In this document: piece after piece, positions 51,343 to 59,914 of the stretch
Layout of the letters: each line of letters opens with the position of its first letter
How positions within the stretch are numbered: the first letter of the stretch is position 1
Source of the DNA: DASYPQ01 sp036006425
GTDB lineage: Bacteria > Planctomycetota > UBA1135 > GCA-002686595
Assembly: GCA_036006425.1 (NCBI GenBank)
Contig: DASYPQ010000022.1
Coordinates: 474,547 to 538,546 of the forward strand
Direction of reading: 5' to 3'
DNA: 64,000 nt
The notes under the pieces: generated by a model
Told to the model about the DNA's origin: nothing
Database searches by the model: none
Seen by the model: the letters and a program-made list of their open reading frames with translations, nothing else
Made by a program: the position numbers and the translations under genes

Positions 51343-52221
51343 TCAGCCGACCTTGACCGCGGCGAGCTTCGCGCGGAAGGCCGCAGCGCTCGGGTAGCGC
51401 GCTTCCTTCTTCGCGACGAGCCCGCCCGCGATCGCGGCTTCGAGCTCCTGCGGCACGGCGACGTTCGGCGCGACGCTCTTCATCGGCGGGGGCTTCGGCG
51501 CGAGCTTCGCCTGGAAGACCTCGAGGAAGCTCTTGCCCTTCCAGGGAAGGGCTCCCGAGACTGCTTCGTAGAGGACCGTCGCGAGGTTGTAGACGTCCGA
51601 CTGGACGTCCGCCGCTTCGCCGCCGAACTGCTCGACGGGCGCGTAATAGGGAGTGCCGATGAGCTGCGTCTTGTCGCCGAGGTGCTTCGCCGACCACAGC
51701 GCGGGCGTGATGCCGCCGTCGACGAGCACGACGCGCGCGCGCTCGCCGTCGGCGCGCGAGTCGACGTGGATCGTGTGAGGCTTGATGTCGCCGTGGACGA
51801 GCTTCGCGGCGTGGATCGCGGAGAGCTCGTCGAGGAGCTGCAATCCGATCGCGATGGTCTCCGCCGGGGACGCGCGGCCGATCTCCTTGAGGCGCTCGCG
51901 CAGCGATCGGCCGGGCGGGAAGTCGGTGAGGAAGAGGATCGTGCCGTCCTCGAGCGAGTGGACTTCGCGCACCGCGAGAATCGTCCCGGCGCGGACGGAC
52001 TTCCAGCGCTCGAGCGAGCGCGCGAAATCGCCGGCCTGCGCGGTGTTCTCGAACAGGCCGCCCGGGAAGACCTGGAGCTCGAGCGGATCGCCGCCGCCGA
52101 TGCGCTGGACCTCGAACGTCGTCGCCATCCCGCCGTGGCGGTTCGGGCGCTTGATCGTGTAGCGGTCGAGGAGCGTCTTGCCGGGAGCGAGATCGAAGAT
52201 CGTGGGAGTCTTGGTGGACAT
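51343..52221 (-). CDS. Kinase-fold protein, probable pseudokinase
   Basis: A 292-aa protein with the Ser/Thr kinase fold but several key residues altered. The ATP-binding Lys is replaced by Gln (LELQVF, residue 50). The catalytic loop reads HGDIKPHTIH, keeping Asp145 but replacing the metal-binding Asn by Thr150. DFG is DGG (Asp168 kept). The glycine loop is NRHGGMATTF. The C-lobe (GTPYYAPVEQF, SDVYNLATVLYEAVSGALPW) is normal. It therefore may bind ligand or scaffold rather than phosphorylate, or use an unusual mechanism. There is no TM helix. It is upstream of, and probably co-transcribed with, the quinone oxidoreductase. Confidence 0.85.
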   Translation of the reverse strand: MSTKTPTIFDLAPGKTLLDRYTIKRPNRHGGMATTFEVQRIGGGDPLELQVFPGGLFENTAQAGDFARSLERWKSVRAGTILAVREVHSLEDGTILFLTDFPPGRSLRERLKEIGRASPAETIAIGLQLLDELSAIHAAKLVHGDIKPHTIHVDSRADGERARVVLVDGGITPALWSAKHLGDKTQLIGTPYYAPVEQFGGEAADVQSDVYNLATVLYEAVSGALPWKGKSFLEVFQAKLAPKPPPMKSVAPNVAVPQELEAAIAGGLVAKKEARYPSAAAFRAKLAAVKVG

Positions 52222-52487
52222 CGGGAGGAGGAGGCGCCGTGCGCCCGTGCAGGTTACCCGAGCGGCTCGAGGACACCGCGGAAATCGTGCGGCCGCTGGC
52301 GGAAATTTCCCGCTGACTTTCTCGCGGTCTTCGGATCCGCCGGCCCGTTCGAACGTTTCCGGGGCTCGGCGATGCGTCCGAGTCGCTCCGCCCGCACTGG
52401 CACGTGCATTGCCCTGGGGCGAGAGCGAGGCGACGGATTCGTCGTCTCTCCCTTCTTGTTTTCGTCGCGGAGGCGACTCGAACTCCC

Positions 52488-54032
52488 ATGAAGTTCCCCA
52501 GCCAAATCTCCACTCTCTCTTCTTCCATGTTCCGCGCATCGTCGATCGCGATCGTCGTGCTCGCGGCGATGCCCTTCGCGGCGGCCCAGATCTCGTTCGG
52601 CCCCGCGACGAACTACCCGATCGGCGTGAATCCGGACACGGCGGCGATCGCCGACCTGAACGGCGACCGGCTCCTCGATCTCGCGGTCGCGAGCGACGCA
52701 CCCGACAAGATCTCGATCCTGCTCAACAACGGCGACGGCACGTTCGCGGCGCCGATGGTGGTCGCGTTGCCCGGCAGCGGCGCGCACACGGTCGTCGCCG
52801 GCGACTTCAACAACGACGGCAAGATGGACCTCGCCGTGTCGATGCACAACACCGGCACCGTGCAGATCCTCGTCAACGGCGGTCTCGCCCAGTTCAGCAT
52901 GGGCGCCTCGATCGTCGTCGGCTCCGATCCGCGCTCGATGGCGGTCGGGAAGTTCGATCATAACGCGAGCTTCGACATCGTCGTCGCCAACCGGGGATCG
53001 TCCAACCTTTCGGTCCTGCTCAACGACGGCGGGGGCAACTTCAACGTGACCAACGTGCCCTGCGGCTCCGGACCGCGCGCCGTCGTGGTCGCCGAGCTCT
53101 CCGGGGACGAGTTCCTGGACTTCGCGGTGAGCACGCACGACATGCGTCGGGTCGATGTGTTCAGGAACCTCGGCAACGGCTCCTTCGCCTCGCTCGTCAA
53201 CCTGGCCATCGGCAACAAGCCCGAGTCGCTGGTTGCTGCCGACCTGAATTCCGACGGTCGCATGGACCTCGTCGCGGGCAACGACGAGAACAACGTCGGC
53301 TTCCTGACGACCTTCCTGGCCACCGGGCCGGGCACGTTCGGTGCGGGCGTCAACACCCTCGTCGACGCGATGACGTCGGACTTCCTGGCCGCGGCCGACT
53401 TCGATGCGGACGGCGACTTCGACGTGGCGAGCATCAGCCGGGCTTCGAGCTCGCTCTCCGTCCTCTCGAACCAAGGCAACGGCTCGTTCGCCGCGGCCGT
53501 GCACTTCGGGATCGGCCTGGCTCCCGAGCACGTCACGGTCGGCGCTCTCGACGCCAACGGCTCGCTCGACCTCGTCGTGACGAACCGCACGAGCGGGAAC
53601 GTCTCCGTCCTCATGAACCAGGGCCTCGCCGGTGCGTCGACCTACTGCGTCGGCGCTCCGAACTCCGTGAGCGCGGGATCCGAGATGGGATCGACGGGTC
53701 CCCTCTCGATCGCGGCCAACCACTTCACGCTGCAGGCCACGCGTGGCGTGCCGAACCTGAGCGGGCAGTTCTTCTACGGTCCGAGTCAAGTGGCCGTCCC
53801 CTACGGCGACGGTTTCCGCTGCGTCGGCGGAGCGATCAGCCGTCTGCACCCGGCGGTCGCGATGAACTCCATCGGAGCAGCCTCGCGGCCGCTCGATTTC
53901 TCGGTCTTCCCGGCCAATGCGATCCTGCCCGGCACGACCGTCAACCTCCAGTTCTGGCACCGCGACCCGCAGGGTCCGCTGGGAAGCGGCGTCAACTACT
54001 CGAACGGTCTCCGCGTGGTCTTCGCCCCCTGA
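52488..54032 (+). CDS. Secreted FG-GAP/VCBS repeat protein with C-terminal domain
   Basis: A 514-aa exported protein. The signal peptide is FRASSIAIVVLAAMPFAAAQ. At least seven FG-GAP/VCBS-like repeats follow (IADLNGDRLLDLAVAS, VAGDFNNDGKMDLAVS, ADLNSDGRMDLVAGN, ADFDADGDFDVAS), each with a calcium-binding DxNxDG-type loop, giving a seven-bladed propeller. From about 384 it has the second subtype of the shared C-terminal domain (TYCVGAPNS, LSIAANHFTLQA, GDGFRCVGGAISRLHP, FWHRDP, YSNGLRVVFAP). Start ATG 52488 has GGAGG upstream at long spacing; the second ATG, at 52527, is an alternative. Likely adhesion or matrix role. Confidence 0.85.
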   Translation: MKFPSQISTLSSSMFRASSIAIVVLAAMPFAAAQISFGPATNYPIGVNPDTAAIADLNGDRLLDLAVASDAPDKISILLNNGDGTFAAPMVVALPGSGAHTVVAGDFNNDGKMDLAVSMHNTGTVQILVNGGLAQFSMGASIVVGSDPRSMAVGKFDHNASFDIVVANRGSSNLSVLLNDGGGNFNVTNVPCGSGPRAVVVAELSGDEFLDFAVSTHDMRRVDVFRNLGNGSFASLVNLAIGNKPESLVAADLNSDGRMDLVAGNDENNVGFLTTFLATGPGTFGAGVNTLVDAMTSDFLAAADFDADGDFDVASISRASSSLSVLSNQGNGSFAAAVHFGIGLAPEHVTVGALDANGSLDLVVTNRTSGNVSVLMNQGLAGASTYCVGAPNSVSAGSEMGSTGPLSIAANHFTLQATRGVPNLSGQFFYGPSQVAVPYGDGFRCVGGAISRLHPAVAMNSIGAASRPLDFSVFPANAILPGTTVNLQFWHRDPQGPLGSGVNYSNGLRVVFAP

Positions 54033-54074
54033 TGTGCGACGACACTGGCCGCGCGACGGCGCGCGGGTGACTGC

Positions 54075-54114
54075 GGCGCAGGGCATCTCGAACGAGGTGC
54101 CCTGCGCCTTTCTT
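54075..54114 (+). terminator. Rho-independent terminator after the FG-GAP gene
   Basis: Perfect 11-bp stem (GGCGCAGGGCA at 54075-54085 with its complement at 54098-54108), inner CTCG/CGAG extension, and a TTTCTT tail. It lies 43 bp after the stop at 54032 and 29 bp before the next ATG. Confidence 0.85.
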
Positions 54115-54143
54115 CGTGTCGTCGCCCTGGCATACTGACTCCC

Positions 54144-55448
54144 ATGAACCCGCGCACGGCCGTCGAATCCTCGCTTCCGCTCGAGCCGCCCCCGGTGCCC
54201 CGGCAAGGTCTGGGGACGATGGCGAGCGGCCTCGTCGGCTCCGAGATCCTCAAGATCGCGGGCGACGTGCGCGCGCTCAAGCGCTCGGGGAAGCCCGTCT
54301 GCGATCTCACCGTCGGCGACTTCTCTCCGGAGCAGTTCCGGATCCCGAAGGCGCTCGAGGAAGCGATCGTGAAGGCGCTCGCCGCGGGGCAGACGAACTA
54401 TCCGCCTTCGGACGGGATCCTCGAGCTGCGCCAGGCGGTGCAGGCGCTGTACGCGCGCGCGCTGCAGCTCGAGTATCCGATCGAGAGCATCCTGATCGCG
54501 AGCGGAGCGCGTCCGGTGATCTGGTCGGTCTACCGCGCCGTGCTCGACGACGGCGACCGCGTCGTCTACCCGGTGCCGTCGTGGAACAACAACCACTACG
54601 CGCACCTGTGCGGAGCGCGCGGAGTGCCGGTGGCGGCGTCGGCGGAAGACGCGTTCCTGCCGACGGCCGATTCGCTGCGCGACAAGGTGCAAGGCGCGCG
54701 GCTCCTCGCGCTGACGAGCCCGCTGAATCCGGCGGGAACGGGGTTCCGGCGCGAGCGGCTGCAGGCGATCGCGGAGCTCGTCGTGGAGGAGAACGGGCGG
54801 CGCGAGCGCGACGGTTGGAAGGACCGGCCGCTGTTCCTGCTCTACGACCACATCTATTGGATGCTCGCGAGCGACGACGCGCCGCACTTCACTCCGCCGG
54901 CGCTGGTGCCGGAAGTGGCGCGGTACACGGTGTTCGTCGACGGGATCAGCAAGAGCCTCGCGTCGACGGGATTGCGCGTCGGATGGGCCGTCGGGCCGCC
55001 GTACATCGTCGCGCGGATGCGCGATCTGCTGGGCCACGTGGGCGCGTGGGCGCCGCGGGCGGAGCAGGTGGCGACCGCGGAGCTGCTGAAGACGCCGGGA
55101 CGCGCGGAAGAGCTCGCGCACGGACTGCGGGAGGGATTGCTCGCGCGATTGAACGCGCTGTACGAGGGCTTGAGCGCGATGAAGAAGGAGGGGTTGCCGG
55201 TGAGGGCGCTGCCGCCGGCCGGAGCGCTGTACCTCTCCGCGCGATTCGATCTCGTGGACAAGCTCGGGAGCAACGAAGCGATCCGGAAGCTCCTGCTCGA
55301 GAAAGCCGGCTTCGCGATCGTGCCGTTCCAGGCCTTCGGGCTCGTCGAGGACACGGGCTGGTTCCGGCTGAGCGTGGGAGCCGTGAGCGTGGAAGAGATC
55401 CGCGCGGCGATGCCGAGGGTGCGCGCCGCGCTCCTGGAAGTCGCGTAG
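54144..55448 (+). CDS. Class I/II pyridoxal-phosphate aminotransferase
   Basis: A 434-aa aminotransferase of the fold-type I AAT family. Visible are DLTVGDFSPEQF at the start, YPPSDGILELRQAV, ASGARPVIWSVYRAVLDDGD, SPLNPAGTGF (substrate-carboxylate motif), LLYDHIYW (PLP-contacting Asp and Tyr) and the PLP-lysine in VDGISKSLASTGLRVGW. The C-terminal domain with FRLSVG closes it. This layout fits an aspartate/aromatic aminotransferase-like enzyme; the amino donor is not evident. It stands alone after a terminator and is followed by a palindromic repeat that begins 2 bp after its stop. Confidence 0.92.
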   Translation: MNPRTAVESSLPLEPPPVPRQGLGTMASGLVGSEILKIAGDVRALKRSGKPVCDLTVGDFSPEQFRIPKALEEAIVKALAAGQTNYPPSDGILELRQAVQALYARALQLEYPIESILIASGARPVIWSVYRAVLDDGDRVVYPVPSWNNNHYAHLCGARGVPVAASAEDAFLPTADSLRDKVQGARLLALTSPLNPAGTGFRRERLQAIAELVVEENGRRERDGWKDRPLFLLYDHIYWMLASDDAPHFTPPALVPEVARYTVFVDGISKSLASTGLRVGWAVGPPYIVARMRDLLGHVGAWAPRAEQVATAELLKTPGRAEELAHGLREGLLARLNALYEGLSAMKKEGLPVRALPPAGALYLSARFDLVDKLGSNEAIRKLLLEKAGFAIVPFQAFGLVEDTGWFRLSVGAVSVEEIRAAMPRVRAALLEVA

Positions 55449-55450
55449 TA

Positions 55451-55523
55451 CGGTACCTGGTTCGTTTTCTCGCGCTGCGCGTCTCGATCGCGGCTGAAGC
55501 GCGAGAAAACGAACCAGGTACCG
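55451..55523. repeat. Palindromic element of the GGTACC repeat family
   Basis: Arms of 26 bases (55451-55476, starting CGGTACCTGGTTCGTTTTCT, and 55498-55523) are perfectly complementary, with a 21-base loop. It starts 2 bp after the aminotransferase stop and ends about 100 bp before the subtilase start. It is closely related to the element at 33852-33939, 21.5 kb away, but not identical in the loop or outer ends. Confidence 0.92.
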
Positions 55524-55623
55524 GAATTCGTTGTCCGGTCTGACCCTGGTCTGCGCGTGCCCTTCTGGCGCCCGATCTCGCGGGCGGATGCCTGTCCCCG
55601 CTACCGCATCCAGGACCAGACCC

Positions 55624-58600
55624 ATGTACCACTTCCACGCAGCCCTTCTCGCTCTGCTCGCCACCGCACAAACCCCCAACCCCGACCGCCTCTACGTCGA
55701 AGGCGAAGTCATCGTCCGCTTCCGCGACGCCGCCTCCCCCGCCGCGCGCGACGCGGCGCTCACCGCCTTCGCGCTCCGCCGCGACCAGGCCTTCCCCCGC
55801 TTGCGCTGCGAGCTCGTCCGCGCGCCGATCCCCGACGTCGAGGGCATCGTCGCCGCGCTCCGCACCGATCCCAGCGTCGAGCACGCCCAACCGAACTACA
55901 TCTACCGCGGCTTCGCGTCCCCGCCCCAGATCTTCCCGCAGGACCCCTTCCTCGATCCCAACTCCGCGTCGTACCAGTACAGCGCGCTGCTCACGCGCCT
56001 GCCTTCGCTCTGGCGCTCCTCCAACGGCGGCGCGGGCGTCACGATCGCGATCCTCGACACCGGCGTCGACCTCACCCACGCCGAGTTCGCGGGTCGCCTC
56101 CTCCCCGGCTTCGACTTCGTCCACCAGGTCGCCAACCCCGCCGACGACAACGGCCACGGAACGCACGTCACCGGCATCGCCGCAGCCGCGATGAACAACG
56201 CCGGCGGCGTCGGCGTCGCGCCTCTCGCTTCGATCCTTCCCGTGAAGGTCCTCGCGAACAACGGCGCGGGCACGACCATCTGGGTCGCCCTCGGCCTCGA
56301 CTTCGCCGCGACGAACGGCGCGAACGTCGTCAATCTCAGCCTCGGCAGCTCGGCCGACGACTGCATCCTGCGCGAAGCCGTGGCCGACGCCTACGCGGCG
56401 GGCTGCACGATCGTCGCCGCCTCGGGCAACGGCGGCGGCGGCCCGCTCCTCGCCTACCCCGCGCAGTACGACGAAGTGATCGCCGTCGGCGCGGTCGGTG
56501 CGAACGGCACGGTCACGTCGTACTCCCAGTACGGACCGGCACTCGACGTCGTCGCACCCGGCGACGTCATCTACAGCACCTCGCTCGGCGGCGGCTTCAG
56601 CGCGTGCGTGCCCCCGTCGCTGTGCAGCGGAACCTCGTTCGCCGCTCCCTTCGTCAGCGGCGTCTGCGCGCTCGTGATCGAGAAGTTCCCCGGGGTCAAG
56701 CCCTGGGAGATCGAGGCCTTCCTGCGCGACCACACGCGCAACACCGACGTGTTCAGCGCGGGGCAAGCCGGCAACCAGGACGGCTACGGGCTCGTGAGTT
56801 TCGGCTCGCTCAAGGACTACAGCAACGCACCGCTCGCGCCGGCGTGGAGCAACTACGACTTCCAGGAATGGCTCGGTGCCGACGTAACCGGCGAGTCGTC
56901 GATGAACGACGTCGGCGCGGTGGGCGCGAGCGACGGCGACGACTACATGCCCGACCTCGACGGCGCGCCCAACCAGTCGGGCGAGGACGGCGCCGACGAC
57001 GGCCTCTTCCCTGCCTCACGGCCCGACCTCCCGCTGCTCCCGCCGCACATCGCTCCGAGTCAGATCGACCTCGATCTTTCGGTGGGCAACCACAGCGGGC
57101 GGCGCTATTCGAACAACCAGCAGCTCATCCTGCGCGTCTGGGGAGACTTCGACTCTGACGGCGTGTACGCGCCGCCGCCGGCTCCCGACGAATACCTGGT
57201 CGACCAGACCTCGACACCCGCGGCGTGGGGAGGAGACACGCATCACGTCGCCTACGGAGTTTCGCCGCCCGAGGACCACTACCGCGGCGATCCGCTGCGG
57301 CTCCGTGCGCGGCTCTTCTACGCACCCGAGGGCGGGGCGTCCGGACCGGACGGTGCGCAGGGAACCGGTGAGGTCGAGGACCACCAGGTCCTGAACTTCT
57401 TCGAGGACTTCGACACGCCCGACTTCCACGGCGCTCCCTTCGCGATCCTCGAGCCCGACGGCGGGCCCCCCGGCGGGGGCTGGGTGCTCTCGCCGGATCC
57501 TCCCCCGGGCGGATTCCCGCTGCCGCCGGGCAACCACAATCAGTGGCACTACGCGATGGCCAACTTGATCTTCTGCATGGGGAACACGGTCGACAAGCTC
57601 TTGACCGTCCCCGACGTGCCGCTCGACTTGCGCGAGCTGACGTACGCGCACGTGAGGATCCACGTGATCCATGCGATCTGCGTCGGCTGTCCCGACCACG
57701 ACTTCTGTCGGCTGGCGGTGCGCTCGCGGGACTCCATCAACGGCCCCTTCGTCGAGAACGTCATCCTCAACTTCGCCCAACCCGACTTCTGCACCAACCA
57801 ACCGGCATTCAACCAGACGGTCGACCTCGACCTGTCGGCCTACTGCGGCAAGTTCGTGCAGCTCGTCGTCCACCACAACACGCAGATCGAGGACCAGCTC
57901 GCGATCGACGACGTCGCGGTCTACGGGTACGACGCCCGGCCGCCATTCGCGCCCGTGCCGACGTCGACCACGACGGCGAACCGGATCTCCACGGCGAATT
58001 GGACGAACATGAACGAGAACAACCCGATCGTCCCGGGCGGAGGGATCATCAGCTGGGGGGCGCTCTACGCGCTGCGCCTCGCGGTCGATGGCGGCGCGTT
58101 CAACTGGGCCAACGGATTCCGGTTGACACCCCGCGACTTCGCCAACGGCTCGGGGACGTACCCGCTGGTCGGCCAGGCAGGGACGCCCGCGACGACCGCA
58201 CTGCGGATCCCGACGACGTTCCCGAATCTCGCGCTCGCGATCCGCGAAGGCGACGAGGCCGAGAACCTCGGTCCGGCGGGTACGACGACGCTGACGGTCA
58301 CGCCGACGTTCTCGGTCGACGTGTTCGGGCCGCCGACACCGATGAACGTCGTGGCGGGGCAGACGCTCGACCTCGACTTCGTGGTGACGAATCAGTCGGG
58401 CGCTCTGGACGCGCTCACGATCTCGGTGGGCGACACCTCGGCTCCGGACTGGATGGCCTGCCCGGATCGACGGACGCGCGTCCTCGCTCCGGCCGGCGGC
58501 GCGACGGAGCGCGTGCACGTCGGCGTGCCGTCGAACGCGACGCCGGGGACTTCCGACACGATCACGATGACCGTGACGAGCCTCTCGGACGGGACGAAGA

Positions 58601-59142
58601 TCGACGCGGCCTCGGTCGTGCTCAACGTCGTCGGCGGCGGGAACCCGTGCATCGGGGAGCTCTTGTGCTCCGGCGACGGGACGTCCGGCCCGTGCCCGTG
58701 CGCGAACACGGGGATCGCCGGGCGCGGCTGCGACAATTCCGACCTGACGGGCGGATCGCAGCTGTGCGTGACCGGGAATCCGAGCCTGTCCGCGGACACG
58801 CTCGTGCTCACGGCGAGCTCGGAGCGCGCGACCGCGTTCTCGCTGTTCCTGCAGGGGACGGCGCAGATCGCGCCGGTGGTGTTCGGCGACGGGCTGCGCT
58901 GCACCGGAGGGACGCTCAAGCGGCTCTACTCACGAAGCGCCGTCGCCGGAACGGTCATCGCGCCGATCGCCGGCGAGCTCTCGGTCTCCGCGCGCTCCGC
59001 GCAGCTCGGCAACCCGATCCAGATGAACGAGATCCGGATGTACCAGGTGTACTACCGCGACCCGGTGGAAGACTTCTGCCCGAGTCCGCCGGGAGGGAAC
59101 TTCAACGTGTCGAACGCGGTGAAGATCGTCTGGGGACCGTGA
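55624..59142 (+). CDS. Secreted subtilisin-family protease (S8) with C-terminal domain
   Basis: A 1172-aa exported protease. Short signal peptide (MYHFHAALLALLATAQ), then an inhibitor-I9-like propeptide (VIVRFRDAASPAARDAALTAF, SVEHAQPNYIY), and the catalytic domain with Asp145 (AILDTGVDLTH), His178 (NGHGTHVTGIA) and Ser338 (SGTSFAAPFVSG). Behind it is a long acidic region with GEVEDHQV, a GEVEDY-like domain, and further beta-sandwich segments. From about 1009 it has the shared C-terminal domain (LLCSGDGTSGPCPCANTG, GCDNSDLTGG, FGDGLRCTGGTLKRL, VYYRDP, FNVSNAVKIVWGP). A processed surface or secreted protease. ATG 55624 is the best start; upstream frame is repeat and shadow sequence. Confidence 0.92.
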   Translation: MYHFHAALLALLATAQTPNPDRLYVEGEVIVRFRDAASPAARDAALTAFALRRDQAFPRLRCELVRAPIPDVEGIVAALRTDPSVEHAQPNYIYRGFASPPQIFPQDPFLDPNSASYQYSALLTRLPSLWRSSNGGAGVTIAILDTGVDLTHAEFAGRLLPGFDFVHQVANPADDNGHGTHVTGIAAAAMNNAGGVGVAPLASILPVKVLANNGAGTTIWVALGLDFAATNGANVVNLSLGSSADDCILREAVADAYAAGCTIVAASGNGGGGPLLAYPAQYDEVIAVGAVGANGTVTSYSQYGPALDVVAPGDVIYSTSLGGGFSACVPPSLCSGTSFAAPFVSGVCALVIEKFPGVKPWEIEAFLRDHTRNTDVFSAGQAGNQDGYGLVSFGSLKDYSNAPLAPAWSNYDFQEWLGADVTGESSMNDVGAVGASDGDDYMPDLDGAPNQSGEDGADDGLFPASRPDLPLLPPHIAPSQIDLDLSVGNHSGRRYSNNQQLILRVWGDFDSDGVYAPPPAPDEYLVDQTSTPAAWGGDTHHVAYGVSPPEDHYRGDPLRLRARLFYAPEGGASGPDGAQGTGEVEDHQVLNFFEDFDTPDFHGAPFAILEPDGGPPGGGWVLSPDPPPGGFPLPPGNHNQWHYAMANLIFCMGNTVDKLLTVPDVPLDLRELTYAHVRIHVIHAICVGCPDHDFCRLAVRSRDSINGPFVENVILNFAQPDFCTNQPAFNQTVDLDLSAYCGKFVQLVVHHNTQIEDQLAIDDVAVYGYDARPPFAPVPTSTTTANRISTANWTNMNENNPIVPGGGIISWGALYALRLAVDGGAFNWANGFRLTPRDFANGSGTYPLVGQAGTPATTALRIPTTFPNLALAIREGDEAENLGPAGTTTLTVTPTFSVDVFGPPTPMNVVAGQTLDLDFVVTNQSGALDALTISVGDTSAPDWMACPDRRTRVLAPAGGATERVHVGVPSNATPGTSDTITMTVTSLSDGTKIDAASVVLNVVGGGNPCIGELLCSGDGTSGPCPCANTGIAGRGCDNSDLTGGSQLCVTGNPSLSADTLVLTASSERATAFSLFLQGTAQIAPVVFGDGLRCTGGTLKRLYSRSAVAGTVIAPIAGELSVSARSAQLGNPIQMNEIRMYQVYYRDPVEDFCPSPPGGNFNVSNAVKIVWGP

Positions 59143-59152
59143 GCGACGGCGC

Positions 59153-59914
59153 TCATGCCAGCTGTTCGTGGAGAAAATCGACCGCGAGGTGCCAGGCCTT
59201 CCCTGCCACCTCGCGGTCGTAGCTGCGGCGTCGGTCGTTCATGAACCCGTGGCCGACGCCGGGGAACGTCACGATCGTCACGTCGCGCGCGAATTGGTCC
59301 ATCACCTTCCGGAACTTCTCGATGTCCTCCGCCGTGATCGACGGATCGTTCTCGCCGAACAGCGCGAGCATCGGGCACGACAGGTTCAACGCGAGCTCGA
59401 GTGGTTGCACCGGCTTGTTCGCCGACAGCTCGCGGTAGATGAACCGTCCGTAGAAGTCGACGACGGCGGAGACGCGGCGGCTCGCGCAGCCGAGCAGGTA
59501 CGCGTAGTTGCCGCCCATGCAGAAGCCGACTGCAGCGAGCCGTTTCTTGTCGACTCCCTGCTCGCTCGCGAGCTGCTCGAGCGCGCCCTCGAGATCGCCG
59601 AGCACGCGCCGGTCGGGCAGGCTCGCGACGGCCGCGCGCACCTCGTCCATCGACCACACCGGTGCCGGGATCTGTGCCGTCGGCTTCGGACCGGGCGTGC
59701 CCTCGCGCGCGTACAGATCGGGCGCGAACACGACGAAGCCCTCGCCCGCGAACCGCTCGCACATCTCGCGGACGTGCGCGTCGATCCCGAAGACTTCCTG
59801 CACGAGCACGATCCCGGGCACCGGGTCTCCGCCGGGCGCGTCGGGCCGCGCGAGGAACCCGCTGATCTCGTCGCCTCCGTGGCCCTTGAATCGGATCGTC
59901 GTCGTCTGCGTCAT
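59153..59914 (-). CDS. Dienelactone hydrolase family protein
   Basis: A 253-aa alpha/beta-hydrolase. It has IVLVQEVFGIDAHVREMCERFA, the nucleophile elbow GFCMGGNYA with Cys instead of Ser (typical of dienelactone hydrolases), ALFGENDPSI (acid) and VGHGFMND (catalytic His). The enzyme cleaves ring lactones in aromatic degradation, or similar esters. It is the last gene of a three-gene minus-strand operon; its ATG overlaps the stop of the SGNH gene (ATGA). It is convergent with the subtilase gene, 10 bp away. Confidence 0.92.
   Translation of the reverse strand: MTQTTTIRFKGHGGDEISGFLARPDAPGGDPVPGIVLVQEVFGIDAHVREMCERFAGEGFVVFAPDLYAREGTPGPKPTAQIPAPVWSMDEVRAAVASLPDRRVLGDLEGALEQLASEQGVDKKRLAAVGFCMGGNYAYLLGCASRRVSAVVDFYGRFIYRELSANKPVQPLELALNLSCPMLALFGENDPSITAEDIEKFRKVMDQFARDVTIVTFPGVGHGFMNDRRRSYDREVAGKAWHLAVDFLHEQLA

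Noticed and set aside
54936..55448. The end of the aminotransferase gene as repeat-derived sequence
   Set aside because: The repeat starts after the stop codon; the C-terminus is in line with the family.
52254..55679. A long minus-strand frame over the FG-GAP and aminotransferase genes
   Set aside because: No domain; both sense genes are clear. The peptide NEPGT near its start only reflects the palindromic repeat.
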